Positions 44,162 to 50,296 of a stretch of DNA of 64,000 bases are shown here, one piece after another (the first letter of the stretch is position 1; every line of letters starts with the position of its first letter). The translations under genes were made by a program, and so were the position numbers. The notes below the pieces were generated by a model that saw only the letters and a list, made by a program, of their open reading frames with translations, was not told where the DNA came from and ran no database searches. This DNA comes from a virus. The stretch spans positions 1 through 64,000 of IMG/VR virus record IMGVR_UViG_3300006104_000016, one strand, 5' to 3'.

Positions 44162-44380
44162 ATGATTGTTATGTGCATAGTTTTCTTTATCATGGGTATC
44201 CTGATAGGTATTAATGTAACCCATGATTGGAAAAGTAAAGATAGGCAGAAATTATTTGAAAAAATAGATGATGAAGTCCGTCATGAACTGTATATCAAGA
44301 CAAATCAAGTGGTATCTCTACAAGAAGATGTGAGTTTTTTAAGAAAGCGACTTAAATTTCTAGAGGATAAAAATGGATAA
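44162..44380 (+). CDS. Small membrane-anchored coiled-coil protein
   Basis: 72 residues. N-terminal membrane segment (VMCIVFFIMGILIGINV) then a charged coiled coil. GGAGAAG precedes the start. Overlaps the next gene by eight bases. Unknown function. Confidence 0.55.
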   Translation: MIVMCIVFFIMGILIGINVTHDWKSKDRQKLFEKIDDEVRHELYIKTNQVVSLQEDVSFLRKRLKFLEDKNG

Positions 44381-44633
44381 TTTTAATATATTCAATTATA
44401 ATCTACCTTGGCCTCTGATATCCGCCTTTTTTATTGTATGTGTTGTGTATATTTTATGGCTTGAACACGATAAAAAAGATGCTATGATAAAAGAAGAAGT
44501 TCCTAAGTTTCCTGGTGGTACTTTTGCTTACTTACTATCAGATTATAAGAGATGGAAGAGAAATCTGATAAAATATGATGGTTGGACTAAAGAAGAGATT
44601 GAAAGAGGATACAGATGGACAAAATTAAAATAG
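44373..44633 (+). CDS. Small single-pass membrane protein
   Basis: 86 residues. One membrane segment (PLISAFFIVCVVYILWLE) with a soluble C-terminal half (PKFPGGTFAYLLSDYKRWKR). Overlaps the next gene by 19 nt. Unknown function. Confidence 0.55.
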   Translation: MDNFNIFNYNLPWPLISAFFIVCVVYILWLEHDKKDAMIKEEVPKFPGGTFAYLLSDYKRWKRNLIKYDGWTKEEIERGYRWTKLK

Positions 44634-44914
44634 GTAAAGATGACGTATTATTGGGATTAATCGTTATATTAATAGCGATGATTTGGTACTATGGCTCAGA
44701 ATATCATAATAATTATATTGATGAAGTGACTAGAATAGACTCCGTGGTAAAGTCTGTAGATGAATTAGAAACTAAACTGATAATGTCTAATGAAGTGATT
44801 CAAACGCTCAAGGTTCAATTAGCCGATAAAGACTTGGAGATTATAGACCTCCAGGAAAAAATTAAGGGAACACGAAAACCCTCCGGAAAAAATTTCGATT
44901 CCACAAAAAAATAG
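44615..44914 (+). CDS. Small membrane-anchored coiled-coil protein
   Basis: 99 residues. N-terminal membrane segment (VLLGLIVILIAMIWYYG) followed by a heptad-like region (about 40-85). Last plus-strand gene before the convergent minus-strand island. AAGAGGATAC precedes the ATG. Unknown function. Confidence 0.5.
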   Translation: MDKIKIGKDDVLLGLIVILIAMIWYYGSEYHNNYIDEVTRIDSVVKSVDELETKLIMSNEVIQTLKVQLADKDLEIIDLQEKIKGTRKPSGKNFDSTKK

Positions 44915-44946
44915 GCTAGAAAAAAAGTTACTGAATTCAGAGTCCG

Positions 44947-44966
44947 ACCATGGATGGCTTTTTTTT
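44947..44966 (+). terminator. Weak terminator candidate at end of the plus-strand block
   Basis: A short CCAT/ATGG stem followed by C and eight T. It would end transcription of the 41-44.9 kb genes near where opposing transcription also stops. The stem is only 4 bp. Confidence 0.3.
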
Positions 44967-44998
44967 ATAGGACACATAGCGATTCTTAAGCCGCCTCC

Positions 44999-45028
44999 AA
45001 AAAAAAGAGGTGCCCCAATGGACACCTC
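44999..45028 (-). terminator. Rho-independent terminator of the minus-strand island
   Basis: On the minus strand GAGGTG (45028-45023), a 10-nt loop, CACCTC (45012-45007), then eight T. It lies 33 nt after the stop codon at 45061. Confidence 0.75.
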
Positions 45029-45060
45029 CGGAGAGTGGCGCTGACTAGACGCCGATAAAA

Positions 45061-45192
45061 CTATTTGAACTGCTCGAATGAGCTCGTTGATTTGAACTCA
45101 GCGAATTCATCATGCTGAAACCACCTAGAGTCCGATACAGCATATTTTATTACCAATCCTAATACAATACCAATTAATAGTCCTTTAAGCAT
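45061..45192 (-). CDS. 43-residue membrane-anchored microprotein
   Basis: MLKGLLIGIVLGLVIKYA is a membrane segment; an acidic/aromatic tail (RWFQHDEFAEF) follows. It overlaps the 45185 gene by eight bases and is followed by the terminator at 45028. AAAATG context with upstream GAGG. Too short for routine calling. Confidence 0.55.
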   Translation of the reverse strand: MLKGLLIGIVLGLVIKYAVSDSRWFQHDEFAEFKSTSSFEQFK

Positions 45193-45481
45193 TTTCTACC
45201 TCCCTAATTATTGATTCAACCTTGTCCACTGCTCTTCTATCATACCCGCCAATGTGCCAGTCATAATAGTGCCTAGGGGTATCACCGTATTCCTTCCAGT
45301 CGTATATGGTCACCACCGTGCCATCGATTTCTAGCACCCATTCACAGGTCACCTTATCGGATGGGTCCTCATCTGGACCGTAGGATGGTTCACCGAAGGC
45401 TGCCACCAGTGTATCATAGTCCGTATAGACTTCGCCTTGGAGGGAAGTGCCTCCTGCTGAAGATAGCTTTTCGATTCTCAT
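45185..45481 (-). CDS. Conserved small phage protein
   Basis: 98 residues starting MRIEKLSSAGGTS (AAAGGAG upstream at a good distance). The segment DKVTCEWVLEIDGTVVTIYDWKE and HYYDWHIGG is of a type found in many unrelated phages, without known function. Its start overlaps the previous stop (ATGA). Confidence 0.65.
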   Translation of the reverse strand: MRIEKLSSAGGTSLQGEVYTDYDTLVAAFGEPSYGPDEDPSDKVTCEWVLEIDGTVVTIYDWKEYGDTPRHYYDWHIGGYDRRAVDKVESIIREVENA

Positions 45482-45747
45482 ACAGGCTCCTTTCTGGATT
45501 CCATCAAGTTGAACATGATGCATTTAGCACGATTGAGGAACTGTCTAGCTTGATTCGCTTGGTCTGGAGATACCCAGCCGTCCTCGTTGAATTCAGCGCT
45601 GATGATTTCCTGTGCATCTGATAGGATACCAGCTGCGAACATGAGCTCTGTGCCTGGGAAGGCTTGCTCTTTTACCATTCTCATAAGGGACGCTTTAGAG
45701 CATCCGTAAGCTTGTAATTCCCAATCTAATTTTTCTTTTTCAGTCAT
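45478..45747 (-). CDS. Small helical protein, unknown function
   Basis: 89 residues starting MTEKEKLDWELQAYGCSK, with AAAAGGAG upstream; the longer frame from 45795 would run through the promoter. Helical throughout. First gene of a short operon with 45185 and 45061. Confidence 0.6.
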   Translation of the reverse strand: MTEKEKLDWELQAYGCSKASLMRMVKEQAFPGTELMFAAGILSDAQEIISAEFNEDGWVSPDQANQARQFLNRAKCIMFNLMESRKEPV

Positions 45748-45774
45748 ATTTTTCTCCTTTTTAATTGTATGGCT

Positions 45775-45802
45775 AGGATAACACATCCATGCCAAAAGTC
45801 AA
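45775..45802 (-). promoter_or_regulatory. Sigma70 promoter for the 45478 gene
   Basis: On the minus strand TTGACT (45802-45797), 16-nt spacer, TATCCT (45780-45775). Begins right after the stop codon of the upstream gene. Confidence 0.65.
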
Positions 45803-45808
45803 GCATTA

Positions 45809-46138
45809 TTAAGCGATTTCTGCTAAATAATCTCGATAATCAATGGTGGGTTCGGCATAGCGGATCTCGCCTTCGTATTCGAGCTGGCTCTTTTCAAATG
45901 GAGACATCCAGTCATCCGCTTGGAGGGAGTATCCGATAATGTCTGAGCGGAAGAAATTGTTATTCTCCTCGATGTCCAAGCGAACCATCTCCACAACCTC
46001 AGCTGGGTCCACGCCTTGTGGAATGTTAGTGATTTTGTAGGATTGACCACCCTTCATTTTCCAGCGGTAGTCACCAGTGAAACCTTGGTGGGCGGCATAA
46101 TTTTCTTGGTCTTGCGTATCGATTACTAACATACTCAT
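45809..46138 (-). CDS. Small acidic protein, unknown function
   Basis: 109 residues starting MSMLVIDTQDQENYAAH, with AAGGAG eight bases upstream. The YRWKMKGGQSYKI patch and acidic tail give no family. Single-gene transcription unit between two promoters. Confidence 0.6.
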   Translation of the reverse strand: MSMLVIDTQDQENYAAHQGFTGDYRWKMKGGQSYKITNIPQGVDPAEVVEMVRLDIEENNNFFRSDIIGYSLQADDWMSPFEKSQLEYEGEIRYAEPTIDYRDYLAEIA

Positions 46139-46166
46139 TTTTTTATCTCCTTATCAATTATGTTCC

Positions 46167-46194
46167 ATTATACAGAAAATGGATGGAATGTCAA
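46167..46194 (-). promoter_or_regulatory. Sigma70 promoter for the 45809 gene
   Basis: Minus strand: TTGACA (46194-46189), 16-nt spacer, TATAAT (46172-46167), then GGAAC. Confidence 0.75.
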
Positions 46195-46274
46195 GCAGAA
46201 TTTTAGCCCCCTATGGAAGACGACCAGGGGTGGATTAGAAGACCAGATTAATTGCTGCCTTACCAATGGTGTCC

Positions 46275-46302
46275 ATTATACAGAAACCAATGAAAAAGTC
46301 AA
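46275..46302 (-). promoter_or_regulatory. Second, upstream sigma70 promoter in tandem
   Basis: Minus strand: TTGACT (46302-46297), 16-nt spacer, TATAAT (46280-46275), then GGAC. No gene lies between it and the next promoter at 46194. Confidence 0.7.
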
Positions 46303-46327
46303 GCGAAATCTAGGGGGCCTAGGGGGC

Positions 46328-46355
46328 TTGACTTTATTGCCAGATGTGATATAAT
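46328..46355 (+). promoter_or_regulatory. Plus-strand promoter antisense to the 46363 gene
   Basis: TTGACT (46328-46333), 16-nt spacer, TATAAT (46350-46355). It fires into the 3' end of the minus-strand gene at 46363-46656, with no plus-strand gene for 1.4 kb. Divergent from the promoter at 46275-46302. Confidence 0.65.
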
Positions 46356-46362
46356 AGGGGGC

Positions 46363-46656
46363 TTAATTACAGCCCAAATACTGCTGAAACGGAACCACTC
46401 CACCGAATCCGTTTGGAGCCCATACGGTCTGATAGATGGGGCGGCAACCTCGACCGAACTGGCCAACGTAGGGATTAGCATTGTATCCATAAGAGCGATT
46501 AAGCTCATATCCTACGATGCCCCCTATAATAGCTGGAGCGATCCAATTGTTACCACCGCCATGATGGTACCCACCGCCATATCCGCCTCTGAACCCATCG
46601 TGAGCCTGAGCCCCGATGGAGACTGATAATAATAGAACTGCTAATAATTTGCTCAT
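46363..46656 (-). CDS. Secreted Gly/His-rich protein, paralogue of the 5429 gene
   Basis: 97 residues. Signal peptide (MSKLLAVLLLSVSIGAQA), then GFRGGYGGGYHHGGG, a glycine-zipper-like APAIIGGIVGYELN segment and a C-terminal part with two Cys ending QQYLGCN. Shares this whole layout with the protein at 5429. ATGA overlap with the upstream gene, GAGGAG ribosome-binding site. Metal binding or membrane insertion is inferred only. Confidence 0.7.
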   Translation of the reverse strand: MSKLLAVLLLSVSIGAQAHDGFRGGYGGGYHHGGGNNWIAPAIIGGIVGYELNRSYGYNANPYVGQFGRGCRPIYQTVWAPNGFGGVVPFQQYLGCN

Positions 46657-46856
46657 GCTTTAATCTCCTCTGCTTCCATATCATGATACCACACTTCCCT
46701 AGTTTCCCATCCGTCTTCCTCATAGAGGACATTTGGATCTCCACTAGAATTCATTACTATTTCCATTGCCTCTTCAGCAGAGTCAGCCTCGATTGTATGA
46801 ACCTCGGTCTCGATAAACTCTACCAATTTTGGTAGCCTTACTGTAAACTTAGCCAT
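46653..46856 (-). CDS. Small acidic protein, unknown function
   Basis: 67 residues starting MAKFTVRLPKLVEFIETEVHTIEADSAEE-like text with an acidic tail; a small beta-helix-beta fold is likely. GGAG precedes the start, and the end is coupled to the secreted protein gene. Confidence 0.6.
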   Translation of the reverse strand: MAKFTVRLPKLVEFIETEVHTIEADSAEEAMEIVMNSSGDPNVLYEEDGWETREVWYHDMEAEEIKA

Positions 46857-46857
46857 T

Positions 46858-46944
46858 TTATTTTCTCTCCAAAATATAGAGCCCGATGGTTATTATTACT
46901 AGTCCGATCCAGAGCCCTATTAAAAGTGTTATTAAATTATTCAT
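46858..46944 (-). CDS. 28-residue membrane microprotein
   Basis: A single hydrophobic helix (MNNLITLLIGLWIGLV ... LERK). The stop codon is one base from the next start. The ATG lies only about three bases after the expected transcription start of the 46981 promoter, so translation would be nearly leaderless; this lowers confidence. Confidence 0.45.
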   Translation of the reverse strand: MNNLITLLIGLWIGLVIITIGLYILERK

Positions 46945-46953
46945 AGTGTAGCC

Positions 46954-46981
46954 ATCCTAACATATCCATACCAAAAGTCAA
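46954..46981 (-). promoter_or_regulatory. Sigma70 promoter of the microprotein/secreted-protein operon
   Basis: Minus strand: TTGACT (46981-46976), 16-nt spacer, TAGGAT (46959-46954). Confidence 0.6.
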
Positions 46982-46989
46982 GCATTATT

Positions 46990-47313
46990 TTAGCGGTATA
47001 GATAGCCACCTGCCCAATCAGCGATTTCCTTCAATAATTCTAGATCCTTAACGATATTGAAACGGACACCCTTGGCAGGGGCTTTAAAGCTAGCTGCCTT
47101 ATAGATATCGCCAGTCGCCTTCTCCACGAAGCAGTGGACAGAGCCTGAAAACTTAACCAATTGGCCTGTCTCCACATCATAGTCATGGCGGACAAGCTTA
47201 TAAAAGCGCTTGCCTTCTTGGATATCAATCTTCAATACATTATGAGTCCACTTGGCAGCATAATTGTCCTCGATAACCTCACCTAAAACCTTACAAAATC
47301 CTAAAACCGTCAT
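46990..47313 (-). CDS. Conserved small phage protein
   Basis: 107 residues starting MTVLGFCKVLGEVIEDN, six codons inside the longer frame, because AAGGAG lies just upstream. The CFVEKATGDIYKAASFKAPAKG-type segment is very common in phages of many kinds; its function is unknown. Own promoter at 47341-47368. Confidence 0.7.
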   Translation of the reverse strand: MTVLGFCKVLGEVIEDNYAAKWTHNVLKIDIQEGKRFYKLVRHDYDVETGQLVKFSGSVHCFVEKATGDIYKAASFKAPAKGVRFNIVKDLELLKEIADWAGGYLYR

Positions 47314-47340
47314 ATTTTTCTCCTTATTCATTATGTTACC

Positions 47341-47368
47341 ATTATATCAGAACTGGCAAAAAAGTCAA
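47341..47368 (-). promoter_or_regulatory. Sigma70 promoter for the 46990 gene
   Basis: Minus strand: TTGACT (47368-47363), 16-nt spacer, TATAAT (47346-47341), then GGT. Confidence 0.75.
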
Positions 47369-47371
47369 GCA

Positions 47372-47557
47372 TTAATTGAAATAATCGCCAGGGCTACAAT
47401 AGTATGAATTTTCAAGCATAGGCATATCCATCCAAGCATATGGCCCCATGTTTAAGGCATCCATAACCTGACGGTTCATCCATTGCATGGCTGAGCCAGC
47501 ATCGGGTGCCTCCACATCATAGATGTTATTCAATACATGAAAGTGGTATAATTGCAT
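47372..47557 (-). CDS. Small unknown protein
   Basis: 61 residues starting MQLYHFHVLNNIYDV; aromatic and Met-rich. AAAGGAGATAAAAA precedes the start. Own promoter at 47586-47613. No family recognised. Confidence 0.55.
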   Translation of the reverse strand: MQLYHFHVLNNIYDVEAPDAGSAMQWMNRQVMDALNMGPYAWMDMPMLENSYYCSPGDYFN

Positions 47558-47585
47558 TTTTTATCTCCTTTGTCATTATGTTACC

Positions 47586-47613
47586 ATTATACATGATTCC
47601 TACCAAAAGTCAA
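47586..47613 (-). promoter_or_regulatory. Sigma70 promoter for the 47372 gene
   Basis: Minus strand: TTGACT (47613-47608), 16-nt spacer, TATAAT (47591-47586), then GGT. Divergent from the plus-strand promoter at 47638; the two form a 10-bp inverted repeat. Confidence 0.75.
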
Positions 47614-47637
47614 GCATTTTTTAGCCCCAAATAGTGC

Positions 47638-47665
47638 TTGACTTTCCCCTTGGATATGATATAAT
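47638..47665 (+). promoter_or_regulatory. Upstream tandem promoter for the GP88-like gene
   Basis: TTGACT (47638-47643), 16-nt spacer, TATAAT (47660-47665), then GGT. No ORF lies between it and the next promoter. Confidence 0.7.
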
Positions 47666-47726
47666 GGTTCCACACCGCCCCTGCGTGCTAGCTCCAATAT
47701 GACCGTTTTATGACCAAAAATAGTGC

Positions 47727-47754
47727 TTGACTTTCCTGCCAATTAGTGTAGAAT
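47727..47754 (+). promoter_or_regulatory. Downstream tandem promoter for the GP88-like gene
   Basis: TTGACT (47727-47732), 16-nt spacer, TAGAAT (47749-47754), then GGT. Confidence 0.65.
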
Positions 47755-47781
47755 GGTACTTGAATTAATAAGGAGATATAA

Positions 47782-48498
47782 ATGTTATTGACTAGAGGCA
47801 ATCCAAAAATCATGAAGGGCGAAAAGAAGGGCTACCTAACCAGTATCCTCCATTTAGCACCTGCTGACTTATCAGGCCACCAAACCTGTCCTAAGGCAAC
47901 CGCAGGCTGTAAAGCTGCTTGCTTGAATACAGCAGGCCGTGGTGGTATATTCAAGAAGGGCGAAAATACCAATGTAATTCAGCAAGCCCGTATCCGTAAA
48001 ACCAAGCGCTTTTTTGAAGCTCGTGAGCAATTCATGGAAGAGCTAGCACTTGAAATACAGAGCACCATCAAATATGCTGAAAAGAAGGGATTAATCCCTG
48101 TATTCCGTTTAAACGGCACCAGTGATATCGCATGGGAGAAAATCAGAGTAGGACAATACCGCAACATGATGGAAGCATTTCCTACTGTCCAATTCTATGA
48201 TTACACCAAAATAGTCGGTCGCACTGTACCATTCAATTATAACCTAACCTTTTCTGCTGCTGACGGAAACGACCACGATGTTTACCGTGCTATCGAGCAA
48301 GGTTATAATGTAGCAGCAGTATTTGATAAGGGCTTACCAGAGCAGTACCTAGGTCTCCCTGTGATTAATGCTGATGACACCGACCTTCGCTTCCTTGATC
48401 CTAAGGGTGTTATTGCCGGTCTCAAGGCGAAGGGCAAGGCTAAGAAGGACACCAGTGGTTTTGTCAAGAAAACCATACCAATCGCACTAGCTGCTTAA
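47782..48498 (+). CDS. GP88-like Cys-rich phage protein
   Basis: 238 residues. TCPKATAGCKAACLNTAGRG gives a C-x6-C-x3-C cluster near residue 36, then a conserved FRLNGTSDIAWEK patch and a beta-alpha series (VQFYDYTKI, YNLTFSAA) that could be a TIM-like barrel. It resembles the Gp88-type proteins of many phages. The Cys cluster could bind metal or Fe-S. Function unknown. Confidence 0.65.
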   Translation: MLLTRGNPKIMKGEKKGYLTSILHLAPADLSGHQTCPKATAGCKAACLNTAGRGGIFKKGENTNVIQQARIRKTKRFFEAREQFMEELALEIQSTIKYAEKKGLIPVFRLNGTSDIAWEKIRVGQYRNMMEAFPTVQFYDYTKIVGRTVPFNYNLTFSAADGNDHDVYRAIEQGYNVAAVFDKGLPEQYLGLPVINADDTDLRFLDPKGVIAGLKAKGKAKKDTSGFVKKTIPIALAA

Positions 48499-48506
48499 TC
48501 AAATAG

Positions 48507-48540
48507 AAGTCAGGCACCCCAAAAAGTGCTTGACTTTTTT
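48507..48540 (+). terminator. Terminator fused to the next promoter
   Basis: AAGTCAGGCAC (48507-48517), 8-nt loop, GTGCTTGACTT (48526-48536), then TTTT. An 11-bp stem (one G-U pair) plus T-run: rho-independent. Its 3' arm contains the TTGACT box of the promoter at 48530. Confidence 0.65.
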
Positions 48541-48557
48541 ATTGGATCGTGTATAAT
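48530..48557 (+). promoter_or_regulatory. Upstream tandem promoter, overlapping the terminator
   Basis: TTGACT (48530-48535), 16-nt spacer, TATAAT (48552-48557), then GGT. The 70 nt to the next promoter encode nothing obvious. Confidence 0.7.
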
Positions 48558-48627
48558 GGTATTTACCGGTTGGAGAGGAGAGCAGAGGTTGCGTGCTATT
48601 CTTATAGTATAGTCCGCTCGAAAGTGC

Positions 48628-48655
48628 TTGACATTTTTGCCATTTCATGTATAAT
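48628..48655 (+). promoter_or_regulatory. Downstream tandem promoter for the 48682 ORF
   Basis: TTGACA (48628-48633), 16-nt spacer, TATAAT (48650-48655), then AGC. Confidence 0.7.
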
Positions 48656-48681
48656 AGCAGTTTAATAATAAGGAGATAAGA

Positions 48682-48828
48682 ATGACTATAACACGGAACC
48701 CAAATACGGGTGTTATAGAGGTGTCCGATATCATTAATAATCAATTGGTATCCATGCGCTTCTATTTTTGTGATAAGAAGTCAGCAGTAGCAGGCTTCAA
48801 GGAATATGTAAAGGCTATCACAAAATAA
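48682..48828 (+). CDS. 48-residue small protein
   Basis: Starts MTITRNPNTGVIEV with AAGGAGATAAG upstream and two promoters before it. Ends with a basic helix (VAGFKEYVKAITK). Good start signals for its size; function unknown. Confidence 0.6.
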   Translation: MTITRNPNTGVIEVSDIINNQLVSMRFYFCDKKSAVAGFKEYVKAITK

Positions 48829-48831
48829 TAT

Positions 48832-48960
48832 CAGAGGTGCTCGGAAGTTCCTCAGGATACCTCTGGAACTTTCGGTATCGTGCTGAGAAACTAACACCAA
48901 TACAGGAGCACTGGCCAGCGAAGGCCATGGCGAGGTATTACACGCAGGCGCCTCGCTAAG
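48832..48960 (+). ncRNA. Candidate structured non-coding RNA
   Basis: By eye richer in GC than the genes around it, with many complementary segments: CAGAGGT/ACCTCTG (48832-48838/48859-48865), AAGTTCC/GGAACTT (48845-48851/48865-48871), GTGCTC/GAGCAC (48837-48842/48906-48911), TGGCC/GGCCA (48912-48916/48923-48927) and GCGAGG/CCTCGC (48930-48935/48951-48956). The first three compete with each other, so more than one fold is possible. No convincing ORF. The family is not recognised. Confidence 0.45.
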
Positions 48961-49045
48961 TCCGTGAGGTATCATTGAGGTACTTGAGGTAAGACTATTG
49001 AGGTACTATACAGGTTTTAATGAGGTAAAAGTATCCAAATAATGC
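48961..49045 (+). other. Non-coding stretch with GAGGTA repeats
   Basis: GAGGTA recurs at 48966, 48977, 48986, 49000 and 49022 (plus 48932 upstream), irregularly spaced. Each looks like a Shine-Dalgarno sequence, yet none precedes a start codon here. Confidence 0.5.
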
Positions 49046-49073
49046 TTGACATTCTATCCAAATATGATATAAT
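49046..49073 (+). promoter_or_regulatory. Sigma70 promoter for the 49106 operon
   Basis: TTGACA (49046-49051), 16-nt spacer, TATAAT (49068-49073), then GGT. Confidence 0.75.
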
Positions 49074-49105
49074 GGTAACATTAATAATAAGTGAGGTAAA
49101 GTAAT

Positions 49106-49285
49106 ATGACTGGTAAGACTATTTTTGAGGTAAAGAGGTTATCTACTGATGCACCAGAGGTAACGGTTCAATTGGATTATGATGAGTTGGAGTATATGTT
49201 TTATGCTATACGGAACATTGATCCAGATTATTATAATGAGGATATCGTTAATAAGATAGGAAGGTTATTTGATTATGATAGTTGA
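49106..49285 (+). CDS. 59-residue small acidic protein
   Basis: Starts MTGKTIFEVKRL with GAGGT eight bases upstream; mostly acidic with a helical second half (LEYMFYAIRNIDPDYYNED). Overlaps the next gene by 11 nt. Unknown function. Confidence 0.6.
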   Translation: MTGKTIFEVKRLSTDAPEVTVQLDYDELEYMFYAIRNIDPDYYNEDIVNKIGRLFDYDS

Positions 49286-49655
49286 TAAGATGCCGGCAGG
49301 TAAGTATTATGTGGGAGACCTATGCTATGTTATGCACAATGAATGGGACGAAGCATGTAATATAATGTTCGATCCAACCAATGGTGACCCAGGCGAAGGT
49401 GTATTTTCATTAAAAGATGGTCGTAAGTTTGCTATCTTTGGTACAGCTTATGGTGATGGTGTTTACAATGACCAAGAAGGTCGTGAATATGCTGTGGATT
49501 CTGGTTCAATCGGTTGTATCAAGGTTGAGGATATCAATCAGGACGAAATCCGTGAGGACTTAGGCAATATCATTGATTTTCCTAATGACTTCTATGTTAT
49601 TAAAAAGAACGGTGGCGAATTGATTTTTGGTAGAGTATGGATCGATACCGAATAG
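49275..49655 (+). CDS. Conserved small phage protein
   Basis: 126 residues starting MIVDKMPAGKYYVGDLCYV (GGAAGG upstream). The AGKY-VGDLCYV ... KFAIFGTAYGDGVY ... GSIGCIKVEDI pattern is a family common in phages and plasmids of unknown role. Beta-rich. Confidence 0.7.
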   Translation: MIVDKMPAGKYYVGDLCYVMHNEWDEACNIMFDPTNGDPGEGVFSLKDGRKFAIFGTAYGDGVYNDQEGREYAVDSGSIGCIKVEDINQDEIREDLGNIIDFPNDFYVIKKNGGELIFGRVWIDTE

Positions 49656-49667
49656 GCTAAATAATGC

Positions 49668-49695
49668 TTGACTTTTGGTATGGATGTGATATAAT
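49668..49695 (+). promoter_or_regulatory. Sigma70 promoter for the 49723 operon
   Basis: TTGACT (49668-49673), 16-nt spacer, TATAAT (49690-49695), then GGT. Confidence 0.75.
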
Positions 49696-49722
49696 GGTTG
49701 TATTGAAATTAGGGAGGTAAGT

Positions 49723-49968
49723 ATGGTAGCGTTTTCATTGAATACTAGAACTGGTGAGACCAGAAACTTGGATGACGGTTCGCTTCGTAAGATAGAACTA
49801 ACCGAGGTTGAGGTAAAGACTATTTTAGAACTGGTTAGAAGTGAGATATTTTTAAACGGTGATAGAATGCCAATGGACAAGTTGGAAGTGCTTGACGATA
49901 TTATACAGGCGCTTGCTTACGAGGAAGAACCCGAAGGCAATTGGACTAATTCTTATTATAGACCATAG
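49723..49968 (+). CDS. Small acidic helical protein
   Basis: 81 residues starting MVAFSLNTRTGETR (GGGAGGTAA upstream). ELTEVEVKTILELVRSE is a clear amphipathic helix. Unknown function. Confidence 0.6.
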   Translation: MVAFSLNTRTGETRNLDDGSLRKIELTEVEVKTILELVRSEIFLNGDRMPMDKLEVLDDIIQALAYEEEPEGNWTNSYYRP

Positions 49969-49976
49969 GAGTGAAT

Positions 49977-50201
49977 ATGAACTTAAAACCATTTAGAGTA
50001 GAAGGTGAAGAAGCCCGTTATAAGAATATACCAATACGCCGATTGGATGAGGTAAGGGCTTATTTCAAATCTCAAGGTAAAAAAATTCGGGTGAGGTTCA
50101 GAGGTAGCAGAACTAACCCGTTGGATCGAAGGTCGCCTAACCAAAGGTACCAAGATTGCGTAAGAATGTTTGCCGATAGATTTTCGGTATACATGAGGTA
50201 A
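49977..50201 (+). CDS. Small basic protein
   Basis: 74 residues, strongly basic (KKIRVRFRGSRTNPLDRRSPNQRYQDC), perhaps nucleic-acid binding. The ATG at 49977 follows AGGAG; an upstream GTG is less favoured. Same operon as 49723. Confidence 0.6.
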   Translation: MNLKPFRVEGEEARYKNIPIRRLDEVRAYFKSQGKKIRVRFRGSRTNPLDRRSPNQRYQDCVRMFADRFSVYMR

Positions 50202-50217
50202 AGTACCAAAATAATGC

Positions 50218-50245
50218 TTGACTTTTATAGTGGAAAGTGTATAAT
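50218..50245 (+). promoter_or_regulatory. Sigma70 promoter for the 50297 gene
   Basis: TTGACT (50218-50223), 16-nt spacer, TATAAT (50240-50245), then GGT. Confidence 0.75.
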
Positions 50246-50296
50246 GGTACATTGTAGTATGAGTAGTTTATTATTAATTTTGAGGAGTATTATATT

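Noticed and set aside
46160-46354. 64-codon plus-strand ORF across the promoters
   Set aside because: It runs through three promoter elements and its product shows no protein-like features.
47607-47645. AAGTCAAGCA / TGCTTGACTT as a terminator or operator
   Set aside because: The symmetry follows from two identical promoters placed back to back; no extra function is needed to explain it.
48781-48975. 64-codon minus-strand ORF over the structured region
   Set aside because: No ribosome-binding site or promoter faces it; the pairing pattern suggests RNA instead.
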